DNA of 64,000 nt from Pelotomaculum propionicicum (GCF_004369225.1 NZ_QFFZ01000015.1:1-64000); one strand, 5' to 3'. Counted from the first letter of the stretch, positions 1-7,703 are shown. Numbers and translations are program-made. Notes: a model not told the origin generated them from the sequence alone.

Positions 1-138
1 GAATAGCCAACCCTGCTGATTACCTCTGCCCCGCAGTTGGGACAAAACGTGTCGCTGGCACCCGGCAGCTGGGCGTTGCCGATATAAACGTAGGAGAGTT
101 TCTTTCGGGCTATTTCCCTGGCCTGGGTGGGTTTTCCC
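1..138 (-). pseudogene. Truncated copy of the radical SAM gene amrS
   Basis: This stretch repeats positions 6661-6797, inside the 3' part of the intact radical SAM gene at 6579-7589, with roughly 90 percent identity by eye. Homology stops near position 138, where a GGGGAC-type palindromic repeat begins, so the catalytic N-terminal half of this copy is missing. The gene end would lie to the left of the window. It is a decayed duplicate that cannot encode the enzyme. Whether the copy arose by duplication or by recombination between repeats cannot be decided here. Confidence 0.8.
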
Positions 139-217
139 ATAATTTGGGGACATACCTCGTCCCCAGAGATAGGCTACTAATAGAGATGTGTCCCCATTCC
201 TCGACATTATTTGTCGA
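134..217. repeat. GGGGACA-type palindromic repeat
   Basis: Copies of TGGGGACA and its complement TGTCCCCA bracket a short spacer, with a second CGTCCCCA inside. The same GGGGAC core recurs at about ten places in the window, twice inside genes, which is how REP-like elements behave. It marks the exact edge of the truncated amrS copy. Confidence 0.5.
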
Positions 218-324
218 CATTCCAAGGACGCCTGTTTACCGGGCGTCTTTTATTTTTTTAGCAGTATTTTTTGTTTTTTGGGCAAAAGTAATTAAAAGAA
301 TATAAAAAGCGGGGGGCTTTCGGG

Positions 325-972
325 GTGGCTGAACAGGAACCTTCTATCGGCAAAATTGAAAAGGAAATTGACTGGTCAAGTTCAATCGGGGTGCCTATGC
401 CAGTTTCTGAAGTTGAGGTTTACCAGCGGGTGGAGAAGATCGAGCCGTCTCTTTTAGAAAACGGTGTCCTGAGAATACAAGCGTTAATAAAACTCTTTGC
501 CCTGACTGCAAGCAGTGTTGATGAAAAACATGTGTTTAACCCGGCCAAAGTTTTTACCAATGAAGTCGAGATTAACTCTTTTATCAACCTTAACGCGAAG
601 ATTAGCCGGGAAGACATATTGTCCATCGACCACCAGGCCGCCGTGAAAAATTATGCCATCAGGCCCGGTCACATCATTATCAGCGGGACAATGAAGTTAA
701 ACATAAATTATATCCTTCACCTGGTCCTGGACGGCACGGTAACAGACTTTGTCAACAACTCCCCGATCAACGGCGCCACTATTAATGTGAGAGCTATTGA
801 AAGCGGTGAGATAAAAGCTACTACCAACACCGGGAGCAACGGCAGGTATTTTTTCAACAAGCTGCCGCCGGGCATCTACCAGATCGAGGCTAACACCGAT
901 ACCCATATGCCCGATCAAAAAATCAGCGTGATTAAAACAAAGGACACAGTAAATTTTGTGCTGCACCAGTAG
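325..972 (+). CDS. DUF3794-like protein with carboxypeptidase-regulatory-like domain
   Basis: A 215-residue protein starting at GTG, preceded by a G-rich ribosome binding site at 311-316. Residues 1-130 resemble the DUF3794/SPOCS-type beta domain found in spore-coat and SipL-like proteins. Residues about 130-215 form a carboxypeptidase-regulatory-like beta sandwich (an insert of the type NGATINVRA, then GRYFFNKLPPGIYQIEA). No signal peptide or membrane segment is seen. Family knowledge suggests a structural role in spore assembly or morphogenesis, which I infer only from the domain pair. It stands alone, with no clear operon partner. Confidence 0.65.
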   Translation: MAEQEPSIGKIEKEIDWSSSIGVPMPVSEVEVYQRVEKIEPSLLENGVLRIQALIKLFALTASSVDEKHVFNPAKVFTNEVEINSFINLNAKISREDILSIDHQAAVKNYAIRPGHIIISGTMKLNINYILHLVLDGTVTDFVNNSPINGATINVRAIESGEIKATTNTGSNGRYFFNKLPPGIYQIEANTDTHMPDQKISVIKTKDTVNFVLHQ

Positions 973-1195
973 GGAAATAAGAGATAATTGGATGATTCTA
1001 GAAAAGGGCCATCAGAAATTTGCGCGTAAAAAACTCCATTATCATATATTAATTGATTGGTGAGCCTTAACAATTGCGAAGTAATTTCGTTTTGTCTTGC
1101 TTCCTAAAGCCATCCCCCTATCAGCACCCCATACTATCAACCCCATTAAATTAAATATTTGGAGAGTTTGGTAGGAATATCTATATTTTTGCAGA
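973..1195. other. Intergenic DNA, no gene seen
   Basis: AT-rich DNA between the DUF3794 gene and the riboswitch-like relic. I see no coding potential here. It could hold the promoter for the bacteriocin operon, but no clear -35/-10 pair stands out. Confidence 0.4.
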
Positions 1196-1320
1196 AATTC
1201 TTTAGTAAAGCCTAAGCATAGTACTTGTTAATGCAGCCGGGCCTGCCGGAAAAGAAGACATAATTTTATTTAGCCGAATATGAGCTCCTCCCGGTGCCGG
1301 GACGGGCTTTGTTTTTTTGT
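1196..1320 (+). promoter_or_regulatory. Decayed c-di-GMP-I (GEMM) riboswitch half plus terminator
   Basis: Positions 1206-1250 read AAAGCCTAAGCAT, a variable hairpin, then TGCAGCCGGGCCTGCCGGA. This follows the 3' half of the GEMM-I consensus (GCCTAA, hairpin, CAGCCAGGTTGCCGA). The 5' half with GGCAAACC is not recognisable. A GC-rich stem at about 1281-1307 (core CCCGG/CCGGG) followed by a T-run at 1309-1326 looks like an intrinsic terminator, the usual output of such switches. It lies about 310 bases upstream of the bacteriocin precursor. It may be a non-functional remnant. A second relic is at 5440-5525. Confidence 0.4.
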
Positions 1321-1638
1321 TTTTTTGATCCTTCCGTGATTAAAGATGCAAATGACCCTTTCATACACCAAAAGGACCCTTTCACGCAGACATGGCAGGA
1401 AGGGAAGTCCGTAAAAACTATCAACTTTTCGAAGCGGCAGCCAAAAGAAGTGTAATAGGGCTACAGATCATACTCCAGTATAGAATAGCTACTTTGCTTT
1501 TGGTTTTATCTTCACTGGTACTACCCCAATTAATACAAAAACTTCAGCATCACGGATTAAGATTAGCAAAAACAATACCAATAATTAGTTATTAAGTGAA
1601 AAATACAGAGTTATGCAAAACAAGGAGGAATGGTGTTT

Positions 1639-2472
1639 ATGTCAAAAAAAATCAGTAATCACTTACAGGTGATGCTAGTAATTGTATTATCTATAGCATT
1701 ACTAGCAACGCCAGCTATGGCAGGTTACGCTTCAGCAAAGGTTTTGTCGGAAAAATTTGAGGATATTGGCTCAGGTTGTGCTCCTTGTACTGAAGTAGCT
1801 AATATGATACAAGTTGACCCCAATTTGAAGTTCATATTTAATGGAAAAGATTTAAAAGACTCAAAACTTAGTGATGGTAAAATTGTTACTGAAAAGGAAT
1901 TTACCGGAAGAGAGCTTGCTTACATTACAGAAACTGCCTTAGCTGATAAGCAAGTTAATGCCCTGTATCAGAATTTGGTTGAGCGTGGTTTTGTATTAGC
2001 AAAAGAAAATGTAATAGCTACAAAAATTACAGCTGAGTTCAATAATAGTGAGCTTGGTGAACTCGAGAAGATTGATAATACAATAGTGAATCTACATCTA
2101 GTTAAGAACGACACGAATGAGACAGCAATTATTAGCTTTGTATCAAATAAATTTGGCACAGGAGCGGCAGCTCTTGCAAAAAATAATGATAATTCCAAGA
2201 ATCTTTTGTTCTATGATAGTAAGGCGGATAAAATAGTAGCATCCTCAAGTTTAAACTGTTGGGTTTGCCAACAAATAGTTACTTTAGTTAAGAACTGGCC
2301 TCAAGGTGTTAGCTGTTTGATAATGTGTGGTAGTCTTTGCTTGGTATTTGTTGAGTATCCACCTGCGATGGCTGCGTGTAATATCATATGCAACCCCGTA
2401 TGCCGTTACGTTACCAAAAACCCAAACACTAATGCATATGAAGCCTGCCTAAATTTAGGTTATTGCCCGTAA
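1639..2472 (+). CDS. Halocin-C8-like bacteriocin precursor
   Basis: A 277-residue secreted precursor. The start at 1639 is chosen because AAGGAGG (1622-1628) then sits 10 bases upstream; ATG 1630 is too close. Residues 1-31 form a signal peptide ending in TPAMA-G. The last 75 residues hold ten cysteines (CWVC, SC, MC, LC, AC, IC, VC, EAC, YC) and end in EACLNLGYCP, matching the layout of halocin C8, whose mature peptide also has ten cysteines and ends EACNRAGLC. In halocin C8 the N-terminal part of the same precursor is the immunity protein, so residues 32-200 may do that job. An extra CAPC lies near the N-terminus. No cleavage site is proven. Confidence 0.75.
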   Translation: MSKKISNHLQVMLVIVLSIALLATPAMAGYASAKVLSEKFEDIGSGCAPCTEVANMIQVDPNLKFIFNGKDLKDSKLSDGKIVTEKEFTGRELAYITETALADKQVNALYQNLVERGFVLAKENVIATKITAEFNNSELGELEKIDNTIVNLHLVKNDTNETAIISFVSNKFGTGAAALAKNNDNSKNLLFYDSKADKIVASSSLNCWVCQQIVTLVKNWPQGVSCLIMCGSLCLVFVEYPPAMAACNIICNPVCRYVTKNPNTNAYEACLNLGYCP

Positions 2473-2665
2473 GTATTTATAATAATGAATCTTTTTAAAA
2501 ACATATTATGGATGAACAACAGTTTATATGATGGGGAGGCATTTTCACAAAGCGAGTATATAATATATAATAATATTAAAGGCGCGGATAAAAACGTCCG
2601 CGCTATCCTCTGTATAAACTAGAACTGTTGATTCTTAAATAATTGCTTTTGGGGAGGAATAAAGT
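2473..2665 (+). promoter_or_regulatory. Intergenic hairpin after the bacteriocin gene
   Basis: At 2581-2603 the arms GCGCGGAT and GTCCGCGC form a stem with an A-rich loop and no strong T-run after it. Such a hairpin between a precursor gene and its accessory genes would lower expression of the downstream genes or protect the 3' end of the precursor mRNA. The role is inferred from position. Confidence 0.45.
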
Positions 2666-3106
2666 TTGGTTCATAGTTTTAAAATAGCTCCTCTAGACAG
2701 GACTGGAAAATTTATGTCCAACCCTTTAATACTTGTGTTGACAATATGTAGCATAGGGTTTATCTTGTTAATTCCTTTTTTATTTTCGCCGCGTGGTTAC
2801 ATGATATCGACAGAAGGAATTGTTATTCTCTTAAGAACATACAAAAAATCTATTCCTAAGACCCAAATCAGATCTATTGAAATAGTTGAATACACACAGC
2901 CCGGAGTTGGGTTGACGTGGGTTACAGGTTTGTTCGGTTATGCCGGTCTTTTTGCTTTGAAAGATGGCAGTACAGCACAAGTTTACGCCACGCGTTGGGA
3001 CCGTATGGTACGTGTCAACATCATAAGTGGAGACCCCTATCTTCTTTCACCGGCAGAACCAGAGACCTTTTTAGAAACTGCAAAAAAAATAATTTTAGAG
3101 AGGTAG
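2666..3106 (+). CDS. Membrane-anchored PH-domain-like protein
   Basis: A 146-residue protein starting at TTG 2666, eight bases after GGGGAGG. One or two membrane segments lie at residues 22-42. The rest (YMISTEGIVILLRTYKKSIP, then a beta-rich stretch ending in a helix) resembles bacterial PH-like (bPH) domains. It sits between the bacteriocin precursor and the thiol oxidase gene, in one orientation and with short gaps, so it probably belongs to the same operon. Small membrane PH-like proteins often accompany bacteriocin loci as immunity factors; that role is inferred here. Confidence 0.55.
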   Translation: MVHSFKIAPLDRTGKFMSNPLILVLTICSIGFILLIPFLFSPRGYMISTEGIVILLRTYKKSIPKTQIRSIEIVEYTQPGVGLTWVTGLFGYAGLFALKDGSTAQVYATRWDRMVRVNIISGDPYLLSPAEPETFLETAKKIILER

Positions 3107-3114
3107 ATTTAAAA

Positions 3115-3552
3115 ATGGTAATAAAAGAATTCTTAAGGGAAATTATTACAAAAGGGTATTTTAATAAAACAGTTCTCCTTTTTTCACTACTCAATGCTTT
3201 ACTACTTTGCTATCTGGGATGGGAGAAAAACACAGGGTGTTCTCTATGTCATCGAGTACCCTTTCTGCCTGTAACAGACGTTACTTTAGCAGTAACAGGG
3301 GTAATTGCATCTTTAGCTTTAGCTATCATGATAGTATTTGCCAATCGAGTAAAACTATTGAACTGCGCGGCTTTTCTTTTAGCTTTTATTACTGCCAGTT
3401 TTAGCTTTTTTCTATTAACGAGTCAGGTGCTTATAAACAAGGCGCTTTGCTACCCTTGTCTGTTATCATCGATAATTTTTTATATTATCTTTTTTGTATT
3501 GTTTTACGATCTTGTTATTAAATCGGTATGGAGTAAACACTTATCCCGCTGA
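3115..3552 (+). CDS. VKOR/DsbB-like membrane thiol oxidase
   Basis: A 145-residue membrane protein with four predicted helices. It starts at ATG 3115 behind AGAGAGG, 8 bases after the previous stop. CSLC lies in the first loop and CYPC in the last helix region, the pair of redox cysteines typical of VKOR and DsbB-type enzymes, which pass electrons from a DsbA partner to quinone. In this operon it would form the disulfides of the ten-cysteine bacteriocin. The match is by topology and cysteine pattern, so VKOR versus DsbB is not settled. A partial DsbA gene follows at 3830. Confidence 0.65.
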   Translation: MVIKEFLREIITKGYFNKTVLLFSLLNALLLCYLGWEKNTGCSLCHRVPFLPVTDVTLAVTGVIASLALAIMIVFANRVKLLNCAAFLLAFITASFSFFLLTSQVLINKALCYPCLLSSIIFYIIFFVLFYDLVIKSVWSKHLSR

Positions 3553-3829
3553 AAACGTGTAATTATGAGCTTAAGCGAACTTACCATCCTATGGCGTAAT
3601 GTGCTCTACTTCCTTGAAAGCATGGGTCGAGTAGAAGAGAGCCTCACGGCTCGGCGTCCTCACGCCCTACTGAGGCATCCGGCTCCTCACAACACCCATT
3701 CACAGAGGTGGTGTCAAGGGGACGGGGTTATTGACAACATTCTGATTCCAGGTAAACTTGAATTGGAGGATATGGGGAAGCAAGGGGACGTTCTTTTTGC
3801 TTCCCTTTTTGCTTCCCAGTTTTCACCAC
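3553..3829. other. Scar region with repeat fragments
   Basis: No intact gene. At 3713-3740 and 3777-3815 there are GGGGACG-type repeats with the flanking words GTGTCA and GCTTCC. At about 3625-3690 the minus strand holds a structured, GC-rich segment (GAGCCGGATGCCTC, then GTGAGG) that recalls the 3' end of a retroelement, but I cannot place it. The region looks like the debris left where the DsbA gene was broken. Confidence 0.35.
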
Positions 3830-3979
3830 TTTCCCTTATCCAACCATATAGATGCTTTACAGGCTGCTCTTGCCCTTGAAGCCGCAGGCAGGCAAAATAG
3901 ATATTGGGATATGTATAACCTCCTAAACCCCCATGCCCATGAGGGCACAATCTATAATGAAAATGGGGTTATATCATAA
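3830..3979 (+). pseudogene. DsbA-family thioredoxin fold fragment
   Basis: Reading from about 3830 gives FPLSNHIDALQAALALEAAG, then RQNRYWDMYNLL. This is the helical insert of DsbA-like proteins, where the usual pattern is FPL, His, an Ala-rich helix, and FW-Met-Tyr/His-Leu. The catalytic CxxC half is absent and the reading frame ends at 3979. The fragment directly follows the VKOR/DsbB-like gene, so the operon once carried a matched DsbA plus reoxidase pair. Repeat elements flank the break. Confidence 0.6.
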
Positions 3980-4333
3980 GGATTTTCACAGCCGCATTCA
4001 TTTCGGCGGGTTATATCCTGACCGCACCTTCTGAGGCAATGGAAATTGTTGACAATTTTTTTATGGTCTGTGCCGTAGTAAGACATCGGGTGCCCTCCAG
4101 GACAAAAGGGTGTGCCCTCATCGGTGTAATCCGAAGAAGTGTTCTTATGGCCACGGTGGTTAAGCTTGATGATTGCCTGACCGCCCTGGTCAAGTGCCTG
4201 GTTGTAGATGGGGGCAAGTAGGGACGGTTCTTGCCTTGGCAGGTAAAATATGTAAATAGTACCGTGTGCTTAGTGAATAAAAGCATTGACGCATGTAGAT
4301 ACTATGTATATACTTATATTAGAGGTGACGCAC
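3980..4333. other. Intergenic DNA before mazEF
   Basis: No gene recognised. A short GGGACGGTTCTTGCC repeat word is at 4221-4235. The run TATACTTATATTAGA just upstream of the ribosome binding site at 4321 may hold the -10 of the mazEF promoter. Confidence 0.3.
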
Positions 4334-4576
4334 ATGTATACTACCATTCAAAAATGGGGAAACAGTCAGGCGGTACGTTTGCCAAAAGGATTATTAGAGG
4401 ATGCCGCCATGCGTGAGAACGACAGGGTGGAAATAAAAGTAGAAAACGGGTGCATCATTATTAGTCGTATAAATAAAAAACACAAAACGATAGAAGAACG
4501 CTTGGCTGATTATAATGGTGATTATAGAAGCACAGAGTGGGATACAGGTAACCCGCGGGGAAAAGAGGTGTGGTAA
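4334..4576 (+). CDS. mazE: MazE/AbrB-type antitoxin
   Basis: An 80-residue protein. ATG 4334 is chosen because AGAGGTGA (4321-4328) lies at the right distance; the first residues MYTTIQKWGNSQAVRLPKGL are the classical AbrB/MazE swapped-hairpin DNA-binding start. The tail (EERLADYNGDYRSTEW) is the toxin-binding segment typical of MazE. Its stop overlaps the start of the toxin gene (TAATG), implying translational coupling. The complex would repress its own promoter. Confidence 0.85.
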   Translation: MYTTIQKWGNSQAVRLPKGLLEDAAMRENDRVEIKVENGCIIISRINKKHKTIEERLADYNGDYRSTEWDTGNPRGKEVW

Positions 4577-4944
4577 TGGCCTCCTATACACCCGCACAGG
4601 GAGATATCATAACTCTTGAATTCGACCCACAGGCAGGACATGAACAAAAAGGCAGGCGTCCGGCGTTGGTGGTCAGTAATAACACTTTTAACAGCTTTAC
4701 AAAAATTGCGGTTGTGTGTCCGATAACAAACACCAACCGCGGGTTTCCATTGCATGTACCTCTTGATGAAAGAACTGCCACCACAGGCGTGATAATGTGC
4801 GAGCAGGTAAAGGCATTGGATGTACTCGCCAGGAATGCAAGGTATAAGGAAAAAGCTCCGGCAGACATTCTTGAAGAGGCGGTTGATATATTGTTTGGGT
4901 TTTTTGAAAATGACAACAAGGACAGGAATTATCGAAATACTTGA
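4576..4944 (+). CDS. mazF: MazF-type mRNA interferase toxin
   Basis: A 122-residue protein starting at ATG 4576, five bases after GAGGTG. It has the MazF signature GDIITLEFDP, then GHEQKGRRPALVVS, the PITNTNRG loop and VMCEQVKALD. Family members cut mRNA at short specific sequences and are neutralised by the adjacent MazE. Length and motifs are complete. The last ten residues are a low-complexity tail. Confidence 0.9.
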   Translation: MASYTPAQGDIITLEFDPQAGHEQKGRRPALVVSNNTFNSFTKIAVVCPITNTNRGFPLHVPLDERTATTGVIMCEQVKALDVLARNARYKEKAPADILEEAVDILFGFFENDNKDRNYRNT

Positions 4945-5439
4945 CGGGAGGAAGCCTCCATTGTTCTTTCTCCCGAAAGAGGCTGTCGCCTATATAATTC
5001 GGACAAAGCTAAAGACATGGCTGGCAACCGCGTAAGCGGCTTGGCCTTGACCGCCGTGGTAAAATTCCCAGGCGGGGACGGGCGAGATAACAATGATACC
5101 GTCTGCCATCACCCTCGCCCGTCCCCCATACATCTTAATCCATGGCGAGTCAAGACTTGCTGGCCAGGTCGCGGTAATAAAGCAACCAGTGATGGAATTA
5201 GAGTTGTTTTGTCCCAGATGGATATTTTTAAATTCTATGTAAACAAGAGAATAAGGGAGTAAACTCTAAAATTAGGGGTTTGAACGGCTTTACTTTTAAT
5301 ATGGGTGATACTACCACATATAACGGGTTTTTTAACTAGAAATAGGATTTACCGCGAGACCGACGTTATAGCGGTTGATTTTCATTTCCTGCGTCGTCAC
5401 CTGCCCGGTGATCTCAGCGGTAAAAATATTATTACAAGC
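4945..5439. other. Intergenic DNA with palindrome and gene scraps
   Basis: No intact gene. A perfect 13-base palindrome (GGGGACGGGCGAG and its complement) sits at about 5073-5127 around a short spacer and belongs to the GGGGAC repeat family. On the minus strand, 5332-5437 reads as an uninterrupted C-terminal scrap (TAEITGQVTTQEMKINRYN, ending at TAA 5332-5334) of a protein I cannot name. Confidence 0.4.
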
Positions 5440-5525
5440 TCAAAACATACCCATCTAAAAGGCGGGATCAAAAAATCTCTGGCCTAAACATAGTGTCTGT
5501 CAATGCAGCCGGGCTTGCCGGAAAA
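5440..5525 (+). promoter_or_regulatory. Decayed c-di-GMP-I (GEMM) riboswitch
   Basis: The order of words follows the GEMM-I consensus: AAAACATACCCATC, TAAAAGG, GGGATCAAAAAATC, TGGCCTAAA, hairpin, then GCAGCCGGGCTTGCCGGA. The conserved GGCAAACC and GGGACGCAAAGCC boxes have drifted, so ligand binding is doubtful. No gene follows on the plus strand; the next genes (hicBA) are on the minus strand. About 45 bases match the relic at 1206-1268. Confidence 0.45.
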
Positions 5526-5565
5526 TAAAAGATATAATTTACGTTAAAAGGGTCTAACGACACAA

Positions 5566-5607
5566 CTAAAACGTCCCCATGTGTCTACAAAACGTCCCCA
5601 TGTGTCT
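5566..5607. repeat. Two tandem copies of a 20-base GTCCCC repeat
   Basis: The word AAAACGTCCCCATGTGTCTA occurs twice, directly adjacent but for one base. It contains the GTCCCC core of the dispersed palindromic repeats and lies just after the hicB stop codon. Confidence 0.7.
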
Positions 5608-5612
5608 ATCCA

Positions 5613-5966
5613 TTACCGGCTTAATTTATAGACCAGATATTGGTTAAGCGATATCCCTTCCTTTTGGGCCTCGATTGCTAGGCGTCTATGGAGGGATTTT
5701 GGAACCCTTACTATGAATTTTCCGCTGTAATTATCGTCATTTACCGGTTCCGGAATGTGGTCTCCGTGCTCAAGTTTGACGGACAGCCATCCTTTCATGG
5801 CTTCGCGAAGGTTCCTGCTGGCCTCTTCAAAGCTGTCTCCATGGCTCTGGCAGCCGTCCAGTTCCAGCACTTGGCCGTAATAATAATTGCCGCTTTCGTC
5901 GGAGAGCGAACGTATTAAAAAATTGTATGGTAAATTCATGTAGTAATCGACGCTCTTTTTTTCCAT
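5613..5966 (-). CDS. hicB: HicB-type antitoxin
   Basis: A 117-residue protein, taken to start at ATG 5966. The N-terminal half (YNFLIRSLSDESGNYYYGQV, LDGCQSHGDSFEEA) is the degenerate RNase H fold of HicB. The C-terminal half (FIVRVPKSLHRRLAIEAQ, GISLNQYLVYKL) is a ribbon-helix-helix DNA-binding domain. It lies downstream of hicA. HicB proteins bind HicA and the shared promoter. An in-frame upstream ATG at 6035 exists but would overlap hicA by 41 bases. Confidence 0.85.
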   Translation of the reverse strand: MEKKSVDYYMNLPYNFLIRSLSDESGNYYYGQVLELDGCQSHGDSFEEASRNLREAMKGWLSVKLEHGDHIPEPVNDDNYSGKFIVRVPKSLHRRLAIEAQKEGISLNQYLVYKLSR

Positions 5967-5994
5967 CGTTCCACAGGGGTTTTCGGCGATAAGA

Positions 5995-6219
5995 TTATTT
6001 TCCGATCCTTCTGAGCACATCCCTGACATATGCAACTTTCACTGGCTGGCTCTTTTTAATCGTAACAACATCGCCGTTTTTATTGCGGAAATGGTGATGA
6101 GAACCGTCCGACCTCACTTCAATGTATCCGAAATAATTTAAAACCTTTGATATTTCTTCAAACCGTATGCCATGAGGTTGACGATTCATTTTTTCAACAA
6201 TTTTTTCTACCCCTGCCAT
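5995..6219 (-). CDS. hicA: HicA-type mRNA interferase toxin
   Basis: A 74-residue HicA. The catalytic histidine lies in RSDGSHHHFRN (about residue 42), and the C-terminal strand IKKSQPVKVAYVRDVLRRIG is complete. The toxin cuts mRNA in the absence of HicB. It is the first gene of the hicAB operon and is expressed from the promoter at 6241-6268. Confidence 0.88.
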   Translation of the reverse strand: MAGVEKIVEKMNRQPHGIRFEEISKVLNYFGYIEVRSDGSHHHFRNKNGDVVTIKKSQPVKVAYVRDVLRRIGK

Positions 6220-6240
6220 GTCACCCCCTCCCTTATATAT

Positions 6241-6268
6241 AAGATACCAAATATAGTATCATTGTCAA
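6241..6268 (-). promoter_or_regulatory. hicAB promoter with overlapping operator
   Basis: On the minus strand TTGACA (6268-6263) is followed, after 16 bases, by TATCTT (6246-6241). The inverted repeat GATAC-8-GTATC (6243-6260) lies between and over the boxes. This is where a HicB ribbon-helix-helix dimer would be expected to bind and autoregulate. Confidence 0.6.
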
Positions 6269-6578
6269 GGGGGCTTTGTAGATTCATCCCCTTCTCTTTG
6301 CCGGCTTATCCCGGCGCTTTCGAACCGTCCCCTTCTTCCTTGTTGTAGACCTTTTACTTTCGGGCAGCCTTGCTCTTTCACGTTCCAATGCGGACCTTTC
6401 CAGTTTGGCCAGCCCTGCGTTCCCTTCCCGTTCGGAGGTTCCCAGTGCGGCGCCTTGGGAGGCTTTACCTGCGCCGGCCAGCAGTTTTTCGTGCGGGACG
6501 AGGGGACAGGTTCCTTGTCCCTAGAAAGTTGCAGAGGTATCAGGTAAGGGTTACCCTTGAGAATTCTTATTTCAGATT
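6269..6578. other. Intergenic DNA with repeats and a Trp/Pro-rich scrap
   Basis: GGGGAC repeat copies lie at 6322-6350 and 6490-6520. On the minus strand one frame stays open across about 6290-6500 and reads as a Pro/Gly/Trp-rich scrap (KPPKAPHWEPPNGKGTQG). It has no start codon and I cannot name it. It may be a broken structural protein. Confidence 0.35.
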
Positions 6579-7589
6579 TTACTCAAAAATCTTCCCGACA
6601 AACTTGATCTCTGTGCCGCATTCGCTGCAGTTCCTGCCGGCCAGACCTACCCCGCGGGCTGAATAGCCAACCCTGCTGATTACCTCAGCCCCGCAGTTGG
6701 GACAAAACGTGTCACTGGCCCCCGGCAGCTGGGCGTTGCCGATATAAACGTAAGAAAGCTTTTTCTGAGCTATTTCCCTGGCCTGGGTGAGTTTTTCCAG
6801 AGGCGTGGCCGGCAGGGTAAGCTTGTACATGGGGAAGTAGCGTGAAAAATGCAGCGGGATATCCCGGTCCAAGGCAGCAACCCAGTCGGTAAGCCTCTCG
6901 ATTTCGTCCGGCGAGTCGTTCAAACCGGGTACCAGGAGAGTGGTCAGTTCAACATGACATTCCCGGCAGGCTGTTTCAACCGTGCGCAGCACCGGCGCGA
7001 GACTGCCCTTGCAGTACTTTTTATAATAGTCTTCCGTGAAACCCTTTAGGTCTATATTCATGGCGTCAATAAAGGGGAGGATTTCGCGCAGGGGCGCCTC
7101 ATTGACAGAGCCGTTGGTAACCAGGACATTTTTCAGGCCAGCTTCTTTAACCAGGCGGGCGGTGTCCAATACAAACTCGTACCACATAAAGGGTTCATTA
7201 TAAGTGTAGGCAATACCTATATTGGGATAGCCCATGTCGATATAATCGCGCGCGTTCTCAACCAGCTGTTTGGGAGTAATATCAGTCATAGAAGGATCAC
7301 CATGAGCAATCTGCCAGTTTTGGCAAAACTCGCAGCCAAAATTACAGCCTACAGTGCCGACGGAAAAGATATAAAAACCCGGGTAAAAATGATACAAAGG
7401 TTTTTTCTCAATCGGATCGAGGCCGAAGGACGACGCCCGGCCATAGTTTGCCGCCACAAGAGTGCCCCGCCGGTTTTGCCTGAAACGGCAGATCCCGGCT
7501 TTCCCTTCCCTGATCACGCACAGATGCGGGCACAGAGCACAGGCGACAGTATCTTTCTCCTTCTTTTCATAATACAAGGCTTCGCGCAT
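6579..7589 (-). CDS. amrS: AmmeMemoRadiSam system radical SAM enzyme
   Basis: A 336-residue radical SAM protein. ATG 7589 is preferred because GAGGTG lies six bases upstream; the GTG at 7598 is part of that site. The cluster motif is GCNFGCEFCQNW (CxxxCxxC, about residues 79-86). Additional cysteines at the N-terminus (CALCPHLC, GICRFR) and C-terminus (CPNCGAE, CSECG) suggest zinc or extra cluster sites. The next gene upstream encodes the Memo and AMMECR1 partners. The substrate of the system is not established. Confidence 0.88.
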   Translation of the reverse strand: MREALYYEKKEKDTVACALCPHLCVIREGKAGICRFRQNRRGTLVAANYGRASSFGLDPIEKKPLYHFYPGFYIFSVGTVGCNFGCEFCQNWQIAHGDPSMTDITPKQLVENARDYIDMGYPNIGIAYTYNEPFMWYEFVLDTARLVKEAGLKNVLVTNGSVNEAPLREILPFIDAMNIDLKGFTEDYYKKYCKGSLAPVLRTVETACRECHVELTTLLVPGLNDSPDEIERLTDWVAALDRDIPLHFSRYFPMYKLTLPATPLEKLTQAREIAQKKLSYVYIGNAQLPGASDTFCPNCGAEVISRVGYSARGVGLAGRNCSECGTEIKFVGKIFE

Positions 7590-7616
7590 TATTATCACCT
7601 CATACTTTAAGAATAG

Positions 7617-7703
7617 AGGAGTCAGTAGTCAGAATTCAGAATCCCGTCAACTTTTTTATTCTGTCTCCTGAATTCTGAATTCTGAATTCTGTCTTCTGTT
7701 TTA
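7617..7703. repeat. GAATTCTGAATTCTG palindromic repeat element
   Basis: Left arm GGAGTCAGTAGTCAGAATTC and right arm with repeated CTGAATT units face each other around a short spacer. Related copies are at 10895-10925, 11205-11262 and 40022-40140. It separates amrS from the Memo/AMMECR1 gene. Confidence 0.7.

Noticed and set aside
1392-1595. 67-codon open frame upstream of the bacteriocin gene
   Set aside because: It has no ribosome binding site, no recognisable protein features and lies in the leader of the bacteriocin gene.
3565-3879. 104-codon frame after the VKOR-like gene
   Set aside because: It crosses two repeats and a scar; only the other frame gives the DsbA-like fragment.
5017-5262. 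81-codon open frame across the GGGGAC palindrome
   Set aside because: It translates a repeat palindrome and has low-complexity content without a start signal.
6370-6666. 98-codon frame on the plus strand before amrS
   Set aside because: It is opposite to amrS and to a Pro/Trp-rich scrap; the composition is that of an antisense frame.
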